Shown here piece by piece: positions 11,136 to 21,337 of a DNA stretch of 64,000 nt (its first letter is position 1; each line of letters opens with the position of its first letter). Below the pieces are notes generated by a model that was given only the letters and a program-made list of their open reading frames with translations, did no database searches and was not told the DNA's origin. The translations under genes and the position numbers were made by a program. Origin of the DNA: Patiria pectinifera (Eukaryota > Echinodermata > Asteroidea > Valvatida > Asterinidae); contig CM057135.1 of the NCBI GenBank assembly GCA_029964075.1, positions 6,309,001 through 6,373,000 of the forward strand. The letters are read 5' to 3'.

Positions 11136-14100
11136 ATGTACACACTAGCCAGCACTAGCAGTAGGCCCACCTCATCAACTCAAAGCTTTATCATCGGTTT
11201 GCAATCTAGCCCGGGCCCCTCGTCATTTTTCAGTGACATTTCCTCGGAAGAAATTTGCCAGGCCACACCGCGAGGGAGATCAAGAAATTTCAGGCTGCCC
11301 CCTAAAACATTTCACAGCTTGGTTGGTTTGAGCCTAGAAGTGTACAATACCCTAGAAGCATGTTGCAGCAACAATTGTCTCCTTGAATTTAACCCAAATG
11401 AGATCTGGTCACTCCACAGTTCTTTTCTCAATCAAAGTGAAGTCAAACAAAGGCAGTACTTGTTGTCATGTTTCAATGACAATGGCTACCAAAAAAAGAC
11501 TTCATCCGGATTCGTCAGAAGTCAGAACAAATTTTGTTCTAAAGGGGAGAACGGCCTGCCCCATTGCTTTCTGCCAGCTGCAGGGAGTGTCCAAACATAA
11601 ATATGAGTCTGCACAGGAAGCATTCATAGAAGGGCACACTTATACCCTCCACGGAAACCAAGGAAAGTTCTGCATGAGGCAAGTGTACAAAACTCAAATT
11701 TCTGTTATTGCTAATGTTTTGTCACAAAATACTTTTTGAGAAACTTCATTGCAACTAGCCTAACTAGATTGCAGTAAATACAAAAATCGTACCATAGAAT
11801 AACTTTAATTTTTCATCTTAATCTGTGAGGCCCAAAAAATTACAAAACAGTTTCTTTAGGGAACAACTCAGAACATTATGACGCAATTTTGGTGTTTTCT
11901 GCTAAATTGTTGGCCACAGTAAATTGATCATTCCTGTCAATATCATATCTATGTTTTAGGAATAAAACAACAGAGGCACTAGCATGGATGAAGTTCTTTC
12001 TGGAGAGAGTGGGGGACTTTATGCCTCACAACAACAAAATCTATGTGCCTCCAGCATACAACTACACCATTCTATATGAACGAATGAAGAATGACTTCTC
12101 TACTAGAGGAATCACAGATGTGATTACATATGGCCACTTCACAAAGATTCTTCACACGCAACTCCCAGATTTCATTCTTGGAAAGGTGAACATGTACTGT
12201 AGGCCCTACATTTTCTTTAATTTTATATTAAAAAATCGTAGATCAATAAATCAATACATGTACTGTTTTTAGACTAAAGATATACAAACAGAATTGTGAA
12301 AAATCAGTATTTTATCTGAACGAAAGCATATATTTTATTTAGGGACACTTTTCCTTCCATATTCGGCATGATCATAAGATTAATTGTTAATGTTATGCTT
12401 CATTCACTAATCAGGTAAGCACTTTTACAAAGTGCACCATATGCACAAAGCTCAAGGAGGAGCGGCAGAGAGCATCAAGCAACGAGGAAAGGGAGTCTAT
12501 CAAAAGAATTCATGACATCCACATCAAGCATGTTGAGTATGTAAACTATTTATATAACTTACATATTGACACTAATAAATTTGGCATCCATCTTGTATTT
12601 CCTTTTAAACATCTTGCAGCTTCATCATCGCCTATCATTTATGTATCAACTGATCGAGCAAGTTTTAGTTTTACCGAGTTTCTCACAGTTGGCCAGCTGC
12701 TGATCATGTCGACGTTAAATCGCAAGACCCGACTCGTAGTGGCATACTCATTGATCACCATCGGATGCTAGTGATATCGGTAAGGGTAAGATAAACTGAA
12801 CATGTGGAAGTCTGGACGGATGTAGCCTCTCCATGAAATTCAGTGAAGGATGTTCTTAAGATGAATTGATTGAACTTTGAAGGACACTGGTGGTAAGCCC
12901 ACCCCATGGCAACGTCGATTCTGTTCGGCATTCGTCATTTTTCATGGCGAGTTAGGACCCACAGATGGTGGGTGAATCGTCCAGTTGTTCAGTTGTTGTT
13001 GATGATGATGATGATGATGATGATGACATGGATGGGGATGATTAAGGGCGGATGATGATGATGGGAGTCAACCGGCCAGGCGGGGGATGAGGAGTTATGG
13101 GTAGGCCTAGACCTTTTGTAGCGAACTGGTTCACTTCACTGGTCGGTGCAATAATTTTGACCCCACAATGTTGTTCAGGCGCAGATTTTTGGCGGTTGTC
13201 CGGTGAAACTCCGTTATAGTTCAAGAGGCATAAAATATGAAGTTTTGTGTGCACTGTACTGTTAACATTTAGATCGAGATGGGATGATGACAGTCAGCAG
13301 AATCAGAAGCCATGCTCAGCGCTAGCGCTGACGCCGGCCGGCTATGCTCGATGCTCCCGGTATCCCACCTTCGCCGCGTACATGTACATGTACATGTACA
13401 TGTACATACAGTGTATATACATCGGATTAACAGCTGCTCAGATCACCAGCCAGCTCGGTGGTAGAAGAATTGTAGAAATCCTCTGGCAAAATCGGCCAAT
13501 ATCATCAACATCCAGTTATCAGATACCGCAATCATGAGTGTAATCTAAGAATCAGATCTTAGTTGAACTCTTGTTGGTAACATAATGATATCCACCGACC
13601 CAAAGGAGGACCAAAAAAGAATGATTTTCAGAGATGACAAACATCAACAACACGTGAGCTGAGAACATATACGCGTAATATTATAAATTGAAACTAAACA
13701 ACATGCAGTACAGGGAGCTCATGAATAAAAAATTAGCATAATATTGAATGCGCGTAGGAAGCCTTTAGAGTACCCCCCCCCCCCCATTTCATTCCCTTTT
13801 AAAGCTCAGCTATTATTAATCTATGTTGTTTCTGTCATAAAATATTGGATGTTTTATTTAATGAATATTTCGTTAACTAAACCCAACTTTTGTATAAAAA
13901 AAAGAAAGATATCCCAACGTTAATAAAAATGGAGTCGATAAAAGTCTAAAGTAATGCTTATATTCTTTAACCCCAGACTGTCTAGAAAACACTATCATCA
14001 GTGCAGGGAGAGAGCTAGGGATGATCTCTCAACAGAAAATACCATCATCATTGATGGTATGGATCAGTCGAAGACCAATCTCCCTAGTCTGTTGATAGAG

Positions 14101-17100
14101 GACAAGTCGACCAAGTCTGTACCGCGACTGAGGACGCATATAACTGGTGAGATTATTGTGCATATTGAAAAAGTAAGGTACATTTTTAAAACTGTGTCAA
14201 GTTATTTCTCTTTTGTTCTTTTCTGATTTTGACTTTTACCGCAATTGCACCACGTTCATTTGTGTAATTTAAATTTATATGCGTGCACAAATCCTGAAGG
14301 AATCTCAACTTAAAAATAATGTAACCTATTCGCGTATACGTATGCATTTCCCTTCAGGCGTACTATTCCATACAAATGTAGCGGGCGGCATCAAATCATA
14401 TGCCTTCACTGACATTCTCACGATCCCGCACGACAGTAACCTCACCATGCATATCATTCTGCAAGTGCTTGTAGACAATCTTCCCAGGAAAGGAAAGAAG
14501 CTCAATGTGCAGGTAATTCTTAGACAAATTACTGAATGTAGGCTTGCTTGTCTCTAGTATTCAAAACGAAAATAAGTCATATAATTATATAAATATTCTG
14601 GACAAGGATATTAAGAATAACTCTTATCACTTTTCCTTGATGTTTGAAAAGCTAGTTGCAAACAACCTATTTCACACTGTACCGTGATTTTTAGATCACT
14701 ATTGAACACTTTATTGTGCTTTACTATGACTTTTAACTGACACTTTATTGGGAAATTGTGTCTTTTGCATTTTTTTTTAAGGCTTTGTTTACACCTCTTC
14801 ATCTTGTTCCTTGGCTTATGCTTGAAAAACGGATGATGCCTGGTTAAATTTAAGTACTACATTTACTGTGATTAAGAAATAAGCTACAAAAACCTATCGG
14901 ATGTATTTTTCAGATGGACAACTGTTTTAGAGAAAACAAGAACCGCTACCTGCTGGGACTTGGTTTCCTCATGGTGGAGATGGATTTGTACGAGCAGGTG
15001 AGTTTTACATGAATTAGTTAATTGCTGTGTCGTCCAGCCACTTCTTTTTCTGATTCGGCAGAATCATCCTTGAAAACCCACCTTTCAATTACTTTATAAA
15101 ATTAAGCAATTACTTTTACTTTTCTGTTCTTTGCACGCCAATTGCTATAGGTTGATTTCAACTTTCTTCCGGTCGGCCACACCCACGAGGACGTGGACCA
15201 GTTCTTCAGCCGAATTGCGGAAAAGTTGCGGTTCCATAATGCGTACACCTTAGATGGTGAGAAAATATATAATTGGTTTGTCTTCATTCACTCTTCTGAT
15301 TGCTAATAAGTCGTTGGAACTCACCAGTTTGCACAAAAAAGTGAAAATAAGAAGCGGTATTGAAATATTAGTCCTTTTTTTAACACAAGAGAAAAAGATT
15401 CCCAGTATTATGGATTCACCAAGCGATAATATAGTGTGATAATTTGCAAACAAATTGACAAGTACGAAAAGTGCTTGGTTCAAAATCTTTCATTTTGTGT
15501 AAACACCCTCACACATTTTTGTAAATTTGTAAATGCTGACAGATCTCCATCACCTAATTCGAGAGTCCTACACACCAAGGGTTGAAGTGAGGCATATCCG
15601 AGGGCCAGAGATTTTCAATGTCAAAGGATGGATTTCTCCACACCTTGAAGAAATTGGCAATCACAGCAAGCCTCATCACTTCTGCTTCCGTAAAGTAAAC
15701 GGCAAGACGCAAATGAGCTACAGAATGTGGTGTTGTGATCCTTGGCGGCCTAATGATGTAGAGGTCAATGACCCAGACGTGCCTTCCACATCCTCCCCGT
15801 CGGATGGCCTAATCATTTTGAAGGTAACTTTGAACACAAAAATGGTTTCTATTTCGGACATTTCATTTACCATGTTTGCCATTAACTTTACTTCATTAAC
15901 GTATTTCCAACTCACTTTCCAAAAGCATATTAAAATATTTCGTTAAACGAGAGTAATTCAACATAATGCTCTATATTATACAAATATTGAATGCTTCGAG
16001 TGGTGTAGTAAAACTAGCCTCCCGAGGTGATCCATGGACCATTCTATTTTCCCGAGGCGAAGCCGAGGGAAAATAGAATGGTCCATGGATCACCGAGGGA
16101 GGCTAGTTTTACTTCACCACGAGATAAAGCATTCAATATTTGTTTTATAACACTTCACCCACAGATTCTGCTTGATTTTAATATTTTAAATTATTTAAAT
16201 CTGAACACAGCTGAAATAAACTTCAATTTCAATACAAAATTGGTGGAAAATGTATTTCTCTCTTAAAAAACTACCTCTTCACGAAATGTTTGAACCCAAG
16301 TCTGCGGTGTGGCGCCCATTGGCTGCAAACGCTCGAACTGCGTTAACTTCCGGTTCCAAACGGTGCAGAAAGTGCTGGAGGTGACGTCACACTAACGAAC
16401 CGGATACGCGCTACGCACAACGCGCAACGCGCACACCAGCATGCATTTGCACACAAATACCGCGCCGTGGAAATAGTACTTTGGTTGCTAATGGTATAGT
16501 ACTTTGGTTACTATGCGCATAGTACTTTTGGCCGTGCACAGAAAGATAGCAAAATTAGAAAGTAACATGTGACTCGCTCTCGGCCAATCAAGACACAGAA
16601 TCTGTGGGTGAGGTGTTATAAAAAATAATATCTCATAAGACACTGTTCGTTTCATTTATTTTCATAGAATAATCCACCAGCGGGTTCTGTCCCAGCAAGG
16701 GTTGATTCAAGCTTGGAAAAGATTGATCCCGGCCTTGACAACATCCTGCCAGTGTTCGGAAGGAGACTTCCAGACACAGCACAGGCATGGTGGACTGATT
16801 TCCTCGAAGACTTGCACGAATATACGGAGGTAAATATTAGCACATTTTTATTTTATTTAATTTCCATTTCTTTCATCAATGTCGATTTCTTTTTATCTGA
16901 ACCTTTGTATTTTTACCTTCATTGTCTTGAAGACGGTATAGATAAACATCTCATACATGCATGTTGACAGTTTTTATAATTTCTGTTCATTCCGTGACGG
17001 CCCCTGCTTACATTTTGTTTCTGGTATCCTTGAACTGAATCTACAAATAAAAACGACTTAATTATGAAATCAACTGCCAACATAATTTAGGTAATGTGTC

Positions 17101-18073
17101 GATAAATATATTGATATGTAGGCAGTGGAGGATGACAACCATCCTTGGCCCCTAGAGTTGCTGCAGACTCAGCCCAGGAGAGACACCCCGACGGACATGT
17201 CCCATCTTCAACAGATGGAAGAGTGTTTGACCCAAGATTGCCCACAGGTAATCAGTAAAATAAGTGCTATAATAAAATTTAAACTTCGAATAAAAAAACG
17301 TGAATGATGTGCTGTCCATGCTAATTTGAATACAAATCACAATTTTCTGGGGGATTTTAATCTTGCATTTTCTAAACTAGCAATGCATTTTGCCACTTTA
17401 CGAGAAAAGAGCTACCCCACAAGCTATTCTTCGACTTTTGTTTTGACAAATTTCAATTTTTTGTTGACCAAGAATAATCATTTCTTACTGAGTAGACTAA
17501 ACCTACATCAGAACCAACAATGTACATAACTTGTGCAGACAAGGGACTATTCTAGTTTACTGTGGAAAAATATTAGTCTCTAATAATTAGAGGTCAGTGT
17601 GCAAGTTATTCACAGACGGCTTGCTCAATTAAAGTAATACCACATGCGAGTTTCACAAACAAATGCACATTTTTTACTGTTTCTTTTTTCGTCACATTTA
17701 GCTTGTCGTTGGCACAAAAAAACAGCAAATGATCACTCATGTCGATGACTACTCATCCATGAAGGAGGGCATGATGGTGGCCGTGTTCGTCAAAGATATA
17801 ACAAGAAGACCGCAGATTGGTCGCATTGTCTCCATCGAAGACAAGTGGATTCAAATTCACTGGCACACAGGTCAGTGGAGCGGGCCACAAAAAGCGAGCT
17901 ACACCGGTGCTGGAAAGCATCGGAAACCAGCAACAGAATGGCTCGATGAAAAGACGGCCCTTCTATGGGACTTCAAGCTCACAGAAAAAACAGGAGCTCT
18001 GCCGAAAGCAACACAACAAAGCATCAAAGAGAGGTACGAAGAGATCGACTCGCTCTTGGCGCAAGAAGCATGA
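11136..18073 (+). CDS. DUF7869-like, transposase-type multi-exon gene
   Basis: Eleven coding exons in perfect phase: 11136-11678, 11960-12185, 12415-12536, 13977-14146, 14358-14512, 14914-14997, 15151-15256, 15543-15823, 16668-16829, 17122-17247, 17702-18073 (about 781 aa). Recognisable blocks in order are RTACPIAFCQLQGVSKHKY, IIIDGMDQSKTNLP, MDNCFRENKNRYLLGLGF, FLPVGHTHEDVDQFFSRIAE, and a C-terminal MVAVFVKDITRRPQIGRIVS module with aromatic residues like a small Tudor/chromo-type barrel. DNC...NKNRY and GHTHEDVDQFFS are hallmarks of a common metazoan family, probably with an RNase H-like fold and transposon origin; its biochemical function is unknown to me. The first intron is GC-AG. One break: the frame switches by +1 near an A7 run (11491-11497) inside exon 1. 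The start ATG is the first after the acceptor at 11110. Confidence 0.75.
12996..13024. repeat. (GAT)n microsatellite
   Basis: About nine tandem GAT/TGA trinucleotides in the large third intron of the transposase-type gene. Confidence 0.9.
13379..13408. repeat. (TACATG)n microsatellite
   Basis: About five tandem copies of TACATG in the same intron. TACATGTA is frequent elsewhere in the window. Confidence 0.9.
15981..16142. repeat. Long inverted repeat (foldback MITE) in an intron
   Basis: The left arm begins CAAATATTGAATGCTTCGAG and the right arm ends with GCATTCAATATTTG at 16142; the arms of about 78 nt meet around 16061 at CCGAGGCGAAGCCGAGG. It is almost perfectly self-complementary, so the intron RNA (between exons 15543-15823 and 16668-16829) could form a long hairpin. 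Confidence 0.85.
16143..16624. repeat. Second inverted-repeat element beside the foldback
   Basis: TTATAACACTTCACCCACAG at its left is repeated in inverse orientation, with one or two mismatches, as AATCTGTGGGTGAGGTGTTA at 16599-16618. The centre is non-coding and CpG-rich. It probably forms one composite element with the preceding foldback. Confidence 0.65.
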
Positions 18074-18125
18074 CTCTCTTCCATGAAATATCCAGTATCT
18101 CACCTCTTTTATTACGTACATGATC

Positions 18126-18655
18126 CTTGACTCCAACTTTATTGTAAATAGTCCTAATGGCGGATGGTGGTGGCAGTGTAATATATTTCCGTGATTTCAA
18201 CTTTATTGTAAATAGCCCTAATGGCGGATGGTGGTGGCAGTATAATGTATTTCCGTGATTTCAATTTTATTGTAAATAGCCCTAATGGCGGATGGTGGTG
18301 GCAGTGTAATGTATTTCCGTGATTTCAATTTTATTGTAAATAGCCCTAATGGCGGATGGTGGTGGCAGTGTAATGTATTTCCGTGATTTCAACTTTATTG
18401 TAAATAGCCCTAATGGCGGATGGTGGTGGCAGTGTAATATATTTCCGTGATTTCAACTTTATTGTAAATAGCCCTAATGGCGGATGGTGGTGGCAGTGTA
18501 ATATATTTCCGTGATTTCAATTTTATTGTAAATAGTCCTAATGGCGGATGGTGGTGGCAGTGTAATATATTTCCGTGATTTCAACTTTATTGTAAATAGC
18601 CCTCATGGCGGATGGTGGTGGCAGTGTAACATATTTCCGTGATGGTGGTGGCAGT
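18126..18655. repeat. Minisatellite, 64-bp period, about 8 copies
   Basis: Units containing TTTCCGTGATTTCAAC and GGCGGATGGTGGTGGCAG recur every 64 bp (near 18186, 18250, 18314, 18378, 18442, 18506, 18570, 18634) with few substitutions. The array begins about 50 bp after the stop codon of the transposase-type gene, so it lies in its 3' UTR or just downstream. Confidence 0.92.
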
Positions 18656-18689
18656 GTATTATGTAATATATATCAGTATAGCAAGGTTG

Positions 18690-19265
18690 TTGAAAAAGTT
18701 GAGTGATAAAATTTTCTATCCCTCATCAATACGGTTGTTGAGAAAGTTGAGGACTATCCCTCGGTAATGCAGTTGTCGAGAGGTTGAGGGATACAATTTT
18801 CTATCCCTCAGTAATACGGTTGTTGATAAAGTTGAGGACTATCCCTCGGTAATGCAGTTGTCGAGAGGTTGAGGGATAAAATTTTCTATCCCTCAGTAAT
18901 ACGGTTGTTGATAAAGTTGAGGACTATCCCTCGGTAATGCAGTTGTCGAGAGGTTGAGGGATAAAATTTTCTATCCCTCAGTAATACGGTTGTTGATAAA
19001 GTTGAGGACTATCCCTCGGTAATGCAGTTGTCGAGAGGTTGAGGGATAAAATTTTCTATCCCTCAGTAATATACGGTTGTCGAGAAAGTTGAGGGATAAA
19101 ATTTTCTATCCCTCAGTAATACACGGTTGTCGAGAAAGTTGAGGGATAAGATTTGTTTCCCTCAGTAATACGGTTGTAGAGAAAAATTGAGTGATAAAAT
19201 TTTCTATCCCTCAGTAATACGGATGTCGAGAAAGTTGAGGATAACATTTTCTATCCCTCAATAAA
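18690..19265. repeat. Hairpin-bearing tandem array (85-bp then about 47-bp units)
   Basis: GAGGACTATCCCTCGG recurs near 18749, 18834, 18919 and 19004 (85-bp period), then shorter units of about 47 bp follow. Each unit has a self-complementary block GAGGGATA-AAATTTTC-TATCCCTC, so one strand can form a regular series of hairpins. No coding sequence. Confidence 0.88.
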
Positions 19266-19860
19266 AAAGACTCTGATGTGAGAAATCTACATTTACTTTT
19301 TTATGCAAATACTTGTGTAATCATATAGGACAGATTGTGAGTATTGTAGTTTCGGCTTGAATGAAATAAAGCACAGTTTCCTTGCAAATTGACAACGTTT
19401 TTATACACTTTTGATTGGTGTTCTGTGTAATCGAATTTAATATTCTAAATTGATGCAACCGTTACAAGGAAATTATTTTTTGTCAAAACTTTTCCGAATT
19501 GTATGCTTCATTTTGAATACAAAACCTAACACTGAAGAATCAACAGTCTCTGATCCACGACATTATGCATCTTTTTGTATTTTCTGGTTGCAAGGACTCG
19601 AAATTGCATTTCGATGCAACAAATTCATTGTTTTTCTTCAAGCTTGAGGTGACTTTATCAGATAACTGCAAAAACATGCTATAATCTACAACAATAATCG
19701 ACATCTTTCAAAGAGATGCTTTAATATTTTATTTTTTCAATGAATATTTTATTTTTTAGAAAGTATAGCTTAAAAAAAATAAAAGTTCGTCAAAATGACA
19801 AATATGAGCATAATTTTCCACTTTGAGGTGATTTATGAAAAATGACAGTTAAAAATGAAC
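19266..19860. other. A/T-rich spacer, nothing recognised
   Basis: A/T-rich sequence between the hairpin array and the 22-bp array. It includes AATAAA-like sites (about 19365). No ORF with family features and no element ends were identified. Confidence 0.5.
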
Positions 19861-19871
19861 CTGTTTTGAGT

Positions 19872-19981
19872 AGCTAGTTGAGTAACAATTAATAGCTAGG
19901 TGAGTAACAATTAATAGCTAGGTCAGTAACAATTAATAGCTAGGTGAGTAACAATTAACAGCTAGTTGAGTAGCAACCTAT
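19872..19981. repeat. 22-bp tandem repeat, 5 copies, bordering the virus-like island
   Basis: AGCTAGGTGAGTAACAATTA-type units start at 19872, 19894, 19916, 19938 and 19960. The array sits about 200 bp before the first gene of the virus-like island and could be near the element's left edge; no terminal inverted repeat was recognised. Confidence 0.88.
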
Positions 19982-20181
19982 TTAACAAGCTACACTTGTA
20001 TTACAATTTGTTAATCAACAAACGTCAACAAAATACATTTTGTTGTAAGTAAATGATAGCAATATTTGAGTATTTGCAGTTTTTGGCTATTATCATCATA
20101 TCGCTTAATCTATCGCTTTACACCTACGAATACCTTTGCTTTTGTAACAAAGTTGCAACAGCTACAACAAAATTAAATTCG

Positions 20182-20195
20182 TTTCTAAATAAATG
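20182..20195 (+). promoter_or_regulatory. TAAATAAATG start-proximal promoter motif
   Basis: TTTCTAAATAAATGG overlaps the start codon of the first island gene. The same TAAATAAATG or TAATAAATG string overlaps the starts of the genes at 20656, 21338, 24146 and, on the minus strand, 26473. This looks like a virus-type late promoter or initiator, as in poxviruses (TAAAT at the ATG). Function is inferred from recurrence. Confidence 0.55.
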
Positions 20196-20771
20196 GAGGA
20201 CCTAAAACTGACTTTAACGAACGAACAAGATCACAACGCAGAACATAAAGATCGTTTGTGCGGTGTCACAGCAGCCGGAAACTCTAGAAAGTACTTGGGA
20301 AAGGAATACACCGTTAAACATATCGAAGCTCTTGACAGTAAAGAACTCGAAAAGCTGTATCATCTGTACGAAACTAAATTTGGAAATGAAATTGTTAAAA
20401 CCGTTGGTAAATACACTTTAAGTCTATTTTCGAGAGTGTTAGCTGTTGTTACACCCGTACAAGTTTTAGGATATAACGTCACTATAGATTCTGAAGAAGA
20501 ACTCACCAACGACTTGAGTTCTGATCCTATTATAAGCGCGAGTATGGCTGGTATGTTGAGCGACGTTTGTTACAAGTACGGAACTTTAATATCACCCCTA
20601 GTTGCTACGATTATCACAACAAAACATTTGAAATTTAATAAACCTAATATAATAAATGGAAGATCAGAAAGCAGCGACAGCAACGCCTGCAGCTCAACCA
20701 GCAGAGACAGAGACGCCCCCACCGATAAAAACAACGTCGTCACCGACGGTAACGAGAGTGACCAAGACTAA
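20193..20771 (+). CDS. Virus-like island protein 1, conserved hypothetical, 192 aa
   Basis: Intronless ORF. It has a charged N-terminus, then YTVKHIEALDSKELEKLYHL and a largely helical middle with NDLSSDPIISASMAGMLSDV and CYKYGTLISPLVATIITTKH, ending in a Ser/Asp-rich tail of about 40 residues. I recognise this layout as one that recurs beside penton-like genes in virus-like elements of invertebrates, but I know of no function. The last 116 nt overlap the next gene in another frame, so the Ser/Asp tail could be read-through sequence with little constraint. The start is chosen because ATG overlaps the recurrent TAAATAAATG motif. No signal peptide; one moderately hydrophobic segment at residues 125-150. 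Confidence 0.7.
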   Translation: MEDLKLTLTNEQDHNAEHKDRLCGVTAAGNSRKYLGKEYTVKHIEALDSKELEKLYHLYETKFGNEIVKTVGKYTLSLFSRVLAVVTPVQVLGYNVTIDSEEELTNDLSSDPIISASMAGMLSDVCYKYGTLISPLVATIITTKHLKFNKPNIINGRSESSDSNACSSTSRDRDAPTDKNNVVTDGNESDQD

Positions 20772-21039
20772 AAATCCTAAACGAATACAGTAGGGTAAAG
20801 CTTTAGCTGAGCACAATAGACAGATGAAATTAAAATTGGCAAAAATGAACGTAACATCGGACGAAGCTACGAGCTCACCAGACTACAACTCTTGGGTCAT
20901 GTGGGGGGCTGTAGCGTCTATAATAGGGGTGGGGCTGCTGGTACTAAAAAGTAAGGCAACTGCGCCGGTGATACAGCCAGTGCCGGTAGTCACGCAACCC
21001 ACTTCACCCAGCTCCCCCAAAACGCTAGACATGGAATAA
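20656..21039 (+). CDS. Virus-like island protein 2, single-pass membrane protein, with an internal TAG
   Basis: The frame opens at ATG 20656 inside a TAATAAATGG motif, overlapping the previous gene, and meets TAG at 20791-20793 after 45 codons. The same frame continues open to 21039. The first part is Ala/Thr/Pro-rich and ends KNPKRIQ; the second begins GKALAEHNRQMKLKLAKM, carries one transmembrane helix (VMWGAVASIIGVGLLVL) and a Pro-rich tail. The unbroken charge and composition across the TAG suggest one gene of about 127 aa with a nonsense change (for instance from CAG or AAG) rather than two genes. A downstream start at 20824 would keep the membrane part. Function unknown; probably virion- or membrane-associated by context. 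Confidence 0.62.
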
Positions 21040-21056
21040 ACCAGCAATTTAAAAAT

Positions 21057-21075
21057 TGTTATATTAAAAACGATG
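21057..21075 (+). promoter_or_regulatory. TTATATTAAAAAC promoter-like motif
   Basis: TGTTATATTAAAAACGATGAG immediately precedes the ATG at 21073. Nearly the same string precedes the gene at 25341 (TTTTTATATTAAAAACATGAG), and TTTTTATATTAAAAC lies upstream of the minus-strand gene starting at 24104. This second motif class is distinct from TAAATAAATG. Confidence 0.5.
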
Positions 21076-21315
21076 AGTAACTTTGACACCAACGGAATAG
21101 CAAAAACGATTTATCACGGAGCCGTCATATCGGGTCTTTCGATGGGATACGCCATGGTAGGAGCTAAACTACTCAAAATGAAAGCGCCAGATTTAAGCAA
21201 ACTAAGCGTAGAAGATGCGGCTAAATTGACAGGCATTATAAGTGGAGCTCTGGCCACGCAAAATTGGTTGGTGACCCAGGGTATACTACCGGGCAGTATA
21301 ATGAAAACGGCATAA
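21073..21315 (+). CDS. Virus-like island protein 3, small hydrophobic protein, 80 aa
   Basis: Intronless 80-aa ORF with a helical, weakly hydrophobic N-terminal half (AVISGLSMGYAMVGAKLL) and a second amphipathic or hydrophobic segment (AAKLTGIISGALATQNWLV), ending ILPGSIMKTA. Size and hydrophobicity suggest a small membrane or internal virion component. It is 33 bp after the previous gene and 22 bp before the next, in the same direction, with its own promoter-like motif. No family function is known to me. Confidence 0.65.
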   Translation: MSNFDTNGIAKTIYHGAVISGLSMGYAMVGAKLLKMKAPDLSKLSVEDAAKLTGIISGALATQNWLVTQGILPGSIMKTA

Positions 21316-21337
21316 TTTAAATAGGTTTATTAAATAA

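Noticed and set aside
18690..19265. CRISPR array
   Set aside because: Units are contiguous minisatellite repeats without variable spacers, in a eukaryotic context.
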